A DNA stretch of 64,000 nt from Ashinkailepas kermadecensis (Eukaryota > Arthropoda > Thecostraca > Neolepadidae). Shown one piece after another: positions 57,154 to 64,000 of this stretch; position 1 is the first letter of the stretch, and each line of letters starts with the position of its first letter. The notes under the pieces are model-generated. The model was not told where the DNA came from and did not search any database. It worked only from the letters and a program-made list of their open reading frames with translations. The stretch covers positions 1 through 64,000 of the forward strand of contig JAOTOM010005139.1 of assembly GCA_034440615.1 (NCBI GenBank), written 5' to 3'. The position numbers and the translations under genes are program-made.

Positions 57154-57511
57154 GTGGCGCACCGGAGGGGGGCGGGGCCCGCCCCCCCATGAGACCAAAG
57201 TGCCCTTTTGGCCAAAATTGCCCTTTTGACCGAAAAGTGCCCTCTTGGCCGGAATGTACCAAATTTAGCTAAAAAATCACCTGCTTTATCATAAGGCAGG
57301 TGATTTTCGGGCTAAATTTGGGACATTCCGGCCAAAAAATCATTTTTCTAGCAATTTTAAAACAAATTGTTTGCTACCCCCCCGGTCAACAAACCTTCCA
57401 GTGTGCCCCGGGCCGCAAAGTGCCCTTTGGAGCCGGTCACGTGCCCTTTGGAGCCGGCCAAGTGCCCTTTTCGGTCCGGGCCCCCATGGAAAAATCTTGG
57501 GTGCGCGCCTG
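57154..57511. mobile_element. hAT-like MITE (358 bp) with 8-bp target duplication
   Basis: Left end CAGTGGCGCACC at 57154. The right end read inward is CAGGCGCGCACC from 57511, 10 of 12 matching. GGTGTACT occurs at 57146-57153 and 57512-57519, a perfect 8-bp duplication. The CAG-start ends and 8-bp duplication fit the hAT superfamily. There is no coding capacity. Inside is an imperfect 38-bp inverted repeat (57247-57284 and 57296-57333, 11-nt loop) and TGCCCTTTGGAGCCGG repeats near 57420-57470. Confidence 0.85.
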
Positions 57512-57519
57512 GGTGTACT

Positions 57520-58885
57520 CAAAAATTATTCCGGAGGAGACCAAAATATAAGATAACAATCGATAATTATAAACAAAGATAATAAAAGATAAAATATAAT
57601 TTTTTGTTCTCGAACGAGTCAATGTTCGTTATGAACTTAAAACACACAAGAAGGTAGCCAAACTGAACAATAAAGAGGAGCTGAACAACAATTAAGGAGC
57701 TGAACAATAAAGAAGGCAGCCAGCTAACAGCATACTACTTTTTCGCCCATTTCCATCACAAGTGCAACAAAGTTGTATTATACATTAACATTTATGGAGA
57801 GACCATTGTCACCTCCTCTACCCCAGCCTCCTCTCCTCCCCCGAGTGTGTCACTGCACTGCACCTCAAGTTTGGGGCGCATCATGATCGAACGTGTTTCG
57901 CAGCCAGAGCAGATGCAGTCTCAATATGGCCAGTTGCTTTCTCTACGGCCTCCAGGTACATACGGGTTGCCGGTCACCTGTAAATGTTAGACAGATGATG
58001 TAAATGCAAGACAGTCGTCAGACAGATAGGTGCATGACAGATAGGTGCAAGACAGATAGTTGCATGATCAGTCACCTTGACTTGGGCCCGCTGCCGCGGT
58101 ATCCCGTCTCTGCGTCCGCCGCTGCTGATTCAACGAGGTGACTCACATACGAGTTCCTTGTCTCGCTCGTATTCCTGGTTGATTATTAGCTTTTACTTGG
58201 GAGGTTTCGATGATGCAGCACCCAAGGACTCGCCATCCTCACTCTTCCTCGCCTTTTGTGGCAGCCTTTCCACCGCTAACGGTCGCTCCTCATGCGAAAT
58301 ATTGCCGCGGAAGGATCATGTGAGGCTATCCATCACCGAACCGGCCACCCAGACGCCTTTGTTTTCTCTGGGGCAGACTGGAAGGCCACCGCCAGCCGGC
58401 CGGGACATGTGTTGCCCACACGCCGGCGGTATGTTCTCGGTGCCCACGTGTGTCGGACTTGGCGGCACCTGACACGACACCGCTCCCGGTCATTGGCAGA
58501 CCTGTCAATGTGAGAGATTACTATACGGATTACTATACACGGCAGACGGCGGACGGGCCGAGGAGCGAGTCCGGCGGCCGCTGCCGGGCTTACCTGGCGA
58601 GCGGCGCGTCATCAAAGGCACCGATATCGCGCGCTTGTTTTCGCTGGGCGCCTCTGGTTCCGGTGCAGCGTCGTATGGTCAGGTCAGAACGGCGGTGATC
58701 TCAGCGTGTGGTGGCGGCGGCGAGGCGCGGGACCTGCAGGGCCAAGACCGCACATTTGTACCCTGCCTGGCCGGCTGTTGGCTTTTACGAAGCGTCGACT
58801 GATTTGGCCACGTAGCGTTGCCGCCAATCTCTGAAGTCGACTGGTTGCTGGAGAAGAGCAGTGACAGGTTGGATTCGCACCTCAA
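57520..58885. other. Unassigned region
   Basis: A GACAGATAGGTGCA-type short repeat lies at about 58000-58060. 58080-58720 is GC-rich with frames up to 131 codons but no domain that I recognise. Confidence 0.3.
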
Positions 58886-58933
58886 GTTAGGGTGCTCGAC
58901 ACCAGCCTTCGGCTGGAAGGCGAGCACCCTAAC
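58886..58933. other. Nested perfect hairpin
   Basis: Outer arms GTTAGGGTGCTCG (58886-58898) and CGAGCACCCTAAC (58921-58933) pair perfectly. Inside, CCAGCC and GGCTGG (58902-58907, 58911-58916) form a second stem with a TTC loop. Confidence 0.93.
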
Positions 58934-59130
58934 CCCACACTACCCGCCCCCACTGTTTCCCGTCGTCGGCACGCCAGTCATGAATGGGCTCGGGGCTTCA
59001 CAACGCTGAAATGCAGATTCGGGCCAAAGTTGGATCCAGACTGCTTTAAAAAATCATGTTCTTGTGCGTTCACAGCTCTGATCCTCTGTGGTAATGTCGG
59101 TTTATTTGACATCGGTAGCTGTCCATAGTA

Positions 59131-59170
59131 GTTGGTTGGTTATTTCAGTTTTAGGGCGCATCGACCAGGC
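59131..59170 (-). mobile_element. Solo LINE/SINE-A-type 3' tail
   Basis: On the minus strand, GGTCGATGCGCCCTAAAACT then GAAATAACCAACCAAC, matching the tails at 9651 and in SINE-A. The 5' half of the stem is not recognisable. Confidence 0.6.
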
Positions 59171-59371
59171 TCGATACTTTGGAGTCCATAACTAGTAATA
59201 TGCTACCGATGAAATAATCTGAGACATTCCTCTCAAATTCTAAGGATACTTAGCTATACATCTATATAATTAGCTACAAGTTTCTGCGCCCAAGTCACAT
59301 ACTTAAGCATACGTACACGATAAAACGCTTACGTCATGCTACACTGACTGACAGCGGACAGCAGACTCTAT

Positions 59372-61158
59372 AAAGTCATAAAGAGTTTATACTTATTAAG
59401 AGCCACAGGGGCCTATCCAGTTAAGTATGTAAATGGAAGATACCATAAGCCCGTAAAAAGACCCACCAGAACCATCACCACACCCATCCACCAACATCAC
59501 AGAGACCTATCAATGCCTATTTACCCTAGCTATCCAGCCCTATTCTCCTGATCCCCCTCAACACATGTGGATTGAATACCATACCAACAATTTTCAAACC
59601 GCATCCATGCCCGCTTAAAGGGGTCTGCGCCGTGCACACCCACCTAGCACAAATCTCACCCCCTCCACCACAAATCAGAACTCAAAAACAAGATTTTCCT
59701 GTTTTAAAAAAATGTCCACCCTACTTTTAAATACATCCAATGAGGAACTCCTCACAACATCAGCAGGCAGTCTATTCCACTGATCAATATCCCTTTGACT
59801 GAAGACCTGTTGTCGCTTAACTGTCCTACACCTCCATTTGTCTAACCTGAAATGTGATACTCTAAATAGAAAGGCATCATTCGGATTGACCTGATCTAGT
59901 CTTTAACAATTTTGTACATTTCAATCATGTCCCCGTTAATCTCATATACTTGAGTGAGTACATATCTAATGCCAAAAGCCATTCTCCATATTCTAAGTTA
60001 CCTATTCCACTGACGAGTCTAGTTGCTTTGCGCTGCACTCTTTCTAACATATCTATATCTTTTTCTAGGTAGGGGCTCCATGCTTGTACAGAATATTCCA
60101 AGTGGGGTCGCACGTATGCTAAGTATAGTTTTCATGACTTCCTTGCTCTTATATCTCACACTTCTATTAATGAGTCCCAGCATTCTGAGTGCCCTGTTCC
60201 TAGCTGAGATACATTGTTTTTCTGCTTTAAGTTCTTTTGAAACCAACACACCTAGGTCTCTTTCCTCTTGAATAACATCCAGTTCACTCCCTCCCATTGT
60301 ATGTCTGAAAGTCTCACCTCCAGACCCCAAATGCATAACCTTACACTTATCATAATTGAAAGACATCTGCCATTGATCAGCCCTCTTTTTTAGGTCCTCC
60401 AAGTCTAGTTGAATATTACTAGAGTGATCACTACTGTTTGCCACTCCTACCAGCTTGATGTCATCAGCAAATTTGAACACTCTATTACTCAGCCCTACCT
60501 CAATGTTATTCACAAAGGTGATAAAAAGAAGTGGCCCTAGAACAGAGCCCTGTGGTACTCCACTCAGAACATCATTCTAATCAGATTTACATCCATTTAA
60601 CACTACCCTTTGTTTCCTTCCCCTCAACCATGCTTCAATCCAACCTAGAACTTTTCCAACAATCCCATGTTGCTGTAGCTGATGAATTAGCCTCCCATGT
60701 GGAACTTTATCAAAAGCTTTGCTAAAGTCCAAGGACACAACATCCATCCTGCTTCGATTGTCTACTTCTTTAGTAACATACTCCATGAACTCCAATAGGT
60801 TAGTTAAACAAGACCTTCAAGATCGAAATCCATGTTGAGTATCCCTTAAAAGGTTGTGCCCATCAAGATGAAACTTAACATTCTGTTTGACCAGATTTTC
60901 TAGTACCTTGCAAACTACTGAGGTAAAACTGACTGGCCTGTAGTTTCCTACACACTTCATACTTCCATTTTTGAAAATTGGTACTACGTTTGCATTTCTC
61001 CCATCTTCAGGTACTTCAGAATATTCCATAGACCGTCCGAAAATTATACCTAGGGGAACTGCTAAAGCTTTAGCACACTCAGATCCTAGCATATATATCA
61101 TCTGGTCCAGAAGCTTTATTAGGTTTTATATTCTGCAACTGCTTTTCTACAGCTTCTA
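59372..61158 (-). mobile_element. CR1-A LINE, 5'-truncated
   Basis: Minus strand. TTTATGAC tail at 59372, module-1 3' UTR, and RT from the C-terminus to just before the KPNKASGPD block, ending at about 61158. Frames: 61101-60817 (FKNGSMKCVGNYRPVSFTS), 60795-60577 (SLDFSKAFDKVPHGR, with YLDF changed to SLDF), 60513-60019 (FADDIKLVGVANSS, thumb) and 60113-59925. Small indels break it, and about 15 bp are missing near 59850. Confidence 0.9.
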
Positions 61159-61683
61159 TGTCAGAGATGTAGCTAAATCATCTACCCGTCTGGATCACAG
61201 GCGAATCCTCGCCCTGGACATATGTGTAGGTTTCTGAAAATTATTAGGAGGGCATAATGCATGAAGGCACGGGTTGGTGTTCCTGGCGGCAATACATTAT
61301 ACGAATGTTGGTGCCGAGTTTTAAAGTCAACAGGAGTAGCCTCGTAGTAATGAGCTTTAAGTCGTATCAACCTGGAGCTGCTACCGTTCACACTGCGTTC
61401 TGCAAGGGCTGCAGCGATTTGATTTGCACCATGGAATGGCTTCACAACGACGACGCCGTCCATGTGCAGAATGGCCGGTACAGTTGACCGACATCGCCCG
61501 GAAATAAATCTTATTTGCGACACCACTTGCGACAAGGTCACAGAGCGATTCAGCGTGCTGACGTACACCCTCCACGACACCTTTGCCTCACGGACTGTGC
61601 GGCGTCTTCCCTCTCTGAAAAGCTAACAGATTACTGGTAGTACTATTGCGGTCATTTTTTTCAGAGCACAGCGTCGCTCACTC
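61159..61683. other. Unassigned region
   Basis: A 132-codon minus-strand frame (61182-61580) has no domain I know. No repeats. Confidence 0.3.
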
Positions 61684-61920
61684 ATCATAAAGTGTTAAGG
61701 CTTAATAAGAGCCACAGGGGCCCATCTGGGTTAAGCCTATCTAGAAAAGGTACTAGAAATGTACATATTCTCACCCCAATCAATCCCTAATCCCAAGTTC
61801 CTAGGAGCTTATATTCCAGCCTATCTAGCATCATCCACTTGCTATTGCATAACACCCTCAACAAATGCAAGCTCCTCCCATCGTACCTAGCCCTAGCAAT
61901 TGCTACCATAGCCCCTCATC
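61684..61920 (-). mobile_element. CR1-A 3' UTR only (module 2)
   Basis: About 235 bp nearly identical to the module-2 3' UTR of the copy at 40613 (GTACTAGAAATGTACATATT, CCCAAGTTCCTAGG, GCATAACACCCTCAAC), with one octamer tail unit. It is a severely 5'-truncated insertion of the same subfamily. Confidence 0.9.
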
Positions 61921-62074
61921 GCTACTGGGTACTCCCCAGTCCACCGCGGGACGGGTGTACGACGAGAGGAACCAGCGGTGCGAGGTATGCCTTTAAAATC
62001 ACATCGTTACATACGTAAGCATATCCACAGGCATAGCACGGGAAGAGCTATCCATTAAAGCGTGTCCGAAGCCC

Positions 62075-62170
62075 AGCCGTGGAACACGACCACTCAGTGG
62101 AACACGACCACTCAGTGGAACACGACCACTCAGTGGAACACGACCACTCAGTGGAACACGACCACTCAGT
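62075..62170. repeat. 18-bp minisatellite, 5 copies
   Basis: GTGGAACACGACCACTCA repeats five times, almost without differences, immediately downstream of the GSDH box of the I-like endonuclease (six-residue repeat EWSCST on the minus strand). Confidence 0.95.
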
Positions 62171-62394
62171 CTTTCTAAAATTCCATTGCTGTGGCCTGGT
62201 CTTAATGACTGCTCCTGAAAATTCCATCCAAACGGGGAAGTGGTCGCTACCACGGGGATCGTCGTCAACCAACCGATGGAAGCTTTGTTCTAGCTGCCGG
62301 TTTGCAATGATCGGGTCCGGCGCAGATGCATTTCCTGATGTTAGTGGCATATGGGATTTGTGCGCCCGTATTAAGAATACTGAGGGATTCCTCT

Positions 62395-62571
62395 AAAGTA
62401 AGGGACTGCGGTAGCTCAGTCGTATGATAATGGGCTCGTGATTGTAAGATGGTGGATTCGAACCCCGCAACCGGCGGGATTTCCGAGTCCACCTGCGACC
62501 AATCGGCGTGAGAGGTTGGCGACGCTATATGACCTAGTAGTTGAATGCGTCGTAAAACACAAGGTTCCTCT
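62395..62571 (+). mobile_element. SINE-A copy inside an endonuclease pseudogene
   Basis: Head GGGACTGCGGTAGCTCAGTC, box B GGATTCGAACCCC, core GTGAGAGGTTGGCGACGC, stem CGACGC/GCGTCG around TATATGACCTAGTAGTTGAAT, and end GTAAAACAC. The 7-bp TTCCTCT at 62388-62394 and 62565-62571 is a candidate target duplication. It agrees with the endonuclease reading, where Leu-Glu-Glu codons are present on both sides. Confidence 0.85.
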
Positions 62572-63249
62572 TCCTCCAGAGCAAACGATTTCAAGGTTCG
62601 TGCACGTAAATTGGTGTCGGCACATCGCCCGGGGGAGGGGGGCGGGGAGCTCGGCTATAAGCCATTGGAGTGCTGTAGAAGGCAGATGGGGTCCAGGAGG
62701 GAGATATATAGAGCATATGCTGATCGAGCGATAGCCAAAAAGGAATACCGCAGCCCCCGCCTGGAGGGAGGTGCTCAGAGCAAGGCGCTGTTGCGCACCG
62801 TTGACATGACGCCTCCATGCGAAACAATATCGGCCTCGTTGTCCCTGCGAAAACCCGGTATTTGCTTCGATGAAACGGGGTTTGTAGTGTAAGCTTCATC
62901 TCCTGCAGACATACAACAGCCGGGTTCGGGTTATGTAGTAAACTCTGTAGCGCCTGGAGACTGGTCCTGATGCTTCCACAGTTCCATTGTAAAACAAAAG
63001 ACATGTTGACTGGGGCACCCTACTGGGGCAGACCAGAAAAACATCAGTAAGGACGCGGTCTAACAGACGGTTTCCGCTATTTGCCTGGGGAAACGGTCGG
63101 TGGCATAATCGAGGCGGCCAATCGGTCCTGTCCCAAGCGAGAGGGTTCTCGGGAGAGAGCGTGGTGACGTTCCTCCCTCTGGCGGGGAGCCGGCCCAGGG
63201 TAATACACGTGGCTTTGCACAGCACGTTCCAGTGAGATGGCACAACCCA

Positions 63250-64000
63250 ACTTGACCAAGAGGCTTTTTCACATTGAATATCTTAAGTGTGGGAAAATGT
63301 ACTGCGCTGCAGTAACAACTGGCCTCCGCCTACTCCGATTGAAAATACACAGCTGACTCGCAGGCTTAGTGCCATTTGATTTACGTGAGTATGCGGCTGT
63401 TATTATCAGGAGCTGCAAGCAGGAAGGGAATCTAACTATGTAGTGGCCGAGGGAAGTACCTGAGAGGCTGACAACTAATGAGCGTCTTAATAATACTTAC
63501 TTAAGGCTCGCTTACACGCGGCAGAATTCCGGCAGGACCTTTCGTCTGCAGACCCGACGTTCGCGACGTCGGCGGCAGAAATTGAAAGGCAGCGGCAATA
63601 GTTAGCAGGCGGCGGCGGAAAGTATCAGGCGGCGGCAGACTCTGACGTCAAGGGCAAAGACAACAACAAAGGCCTAATGTTAAACTTGACAATTGGTGCT
63701 GCATCAGCAACACCAAAAGTGCACAAAGTTCTATCCCTGAACAGACTATACTTGGTGTCGTTAGCCTCCTTCCAAAACACAAACAAACAAAAACACGTGA
63801 ATCAGGTATACCACCTTTTGCATTTATTTGGATTGCAGTGCAGGGAAAATTACAAAGGACAAGGGAAGGCACAATTTATTTCAATTTATTTCATTTCAAT
63901 TTATTTCATTGAAATATTTCAAGTCGACAAAGCTACAAAATCATAATCGCTATGGCTGATGCATTGCGTGACGTCATCCATTTATTATGTGACGTCAGAG
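63250..64000. other. Unassigned right flank
   Basis: GGCGGCGGCAG and related motifs with inverted counterparts cluster at 63520-63650, suggesting a transposon terminus that I cannot name. An AT-rich TTTCAATTTATTTCA repeat lies at 63880-63920. Two TGACGTCA-type palindromes lie at the extreme end. Confidence 0.35.

Larger units (their letters stand above)
62041..63010 (-). pseudogene. I-like LINE endonuclease, interrupted by SINE-A
   Basis: Minus strand. The start FVLQWNCGSIRTSLQALQSL with VVCLQEMKL lies at 63004-62890, the N-terminal part of an apurinic-type endonuclease with the Glu of the QE motif. The middle is diverged. SINE-A (62402-62563) splits the domain. The end, LTLEESLSILNTGAQ (62400-62350) then RGSDHFPVWMEFSGAV (about 62255-62205), carries the GSDH catalytic box. 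Right after it an 18-bp repeat (62075-62170) takes over. A possible ORF1 C-terminus, Pro-rich without clear knuckles, lies upstream at 63243-62896. Not functional. Confidence 0.82.

Overview
This window is metazoan nuclear DNA, most likely from an arthropod. The retrotransposon families (CR1-like and I/Jockey-like elements), the tRNA-derived SINEs and the dense mini- and microsatellites fit a crustacean- or chelicerate-type genome, but nothing here fixes the species. I found no intact host protein-coding gene, no functional tRNA or rRNA gene, no operon and no CRISPR array. Nearly all long open frames are either decayed retrotransposon ORFs or accidental frames through tandem repeats.

The dominant component is a CR1-like LINE, called CR1-A here: about ten copies on both strands. 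Its layout is a coiled-coil start, an SGNH esterase, an endonuclease, a reverse transcriptase, a modular 3' UTR and a tail of TTTATGAC octamers. A second family, CR1-B, ends in TTTATGTC. I/Jockey-like LINE fragments (endonuclease, RT, RNase H, zinc-knuckle end) lie at 20.1, 32.6-35.4 and 62.0-63.0 kb, and a further decayed RT lies at 54-55.6 kb. Two SINE families occur: SINE-A (about 155 bp, four headed copies) and SINE-B (about 330 bp, two copies).

Region by region: 0-9.5 kb holds a (TA)n tract, a 71-bp minisatellite, a SINE-A, a 2-kb 21-bp satellite interrupted by CR1-A, and another SINE-A. 9.5-12.4 kb holds minisatellites, a cluster of perfect hairpins and old CR1 pieces. 12.4-23 kb is a nested block: a CR1-A on the minus strand whose 5' UTR resumes at 21.75 kb after 5.3 kb of later insertions, including a suspicious homopolymer block at 19.2-20.0 kb. 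23-32.5 kb is mostly minisatellites and GC-rich unassigned DNA. 32.5-35.4 kb is I-like LINE debris with a SINE-B inside. 36.4-46.0 kb is the most informative part. One CR1-A with an inverted 5' part is split by a 5.7-kb insert that has 16-bp terminal inverted repeats, an 8-bp target duplication and a THAP-domain first exon near its left end, which I read as a P-superfamily transposon. That insert itself contains a later, nearly complete CR1-A. 46-64 kb holds duplications, a GC-rich minisatellite, the best CR1-B, a decayed RT, a hAT-like MITE, two more CR1-A copies and an I-like endonuclease broken by a SINE-A.

The mobile elements interact visibly. SINE-A shares its 3' stem-loop with the 3' end of an I-like LINE, consistent with mobilisation in trans. 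The nesting gives a relative order of insertion. All comparisons were made by eye within the window, so family names are provisional.
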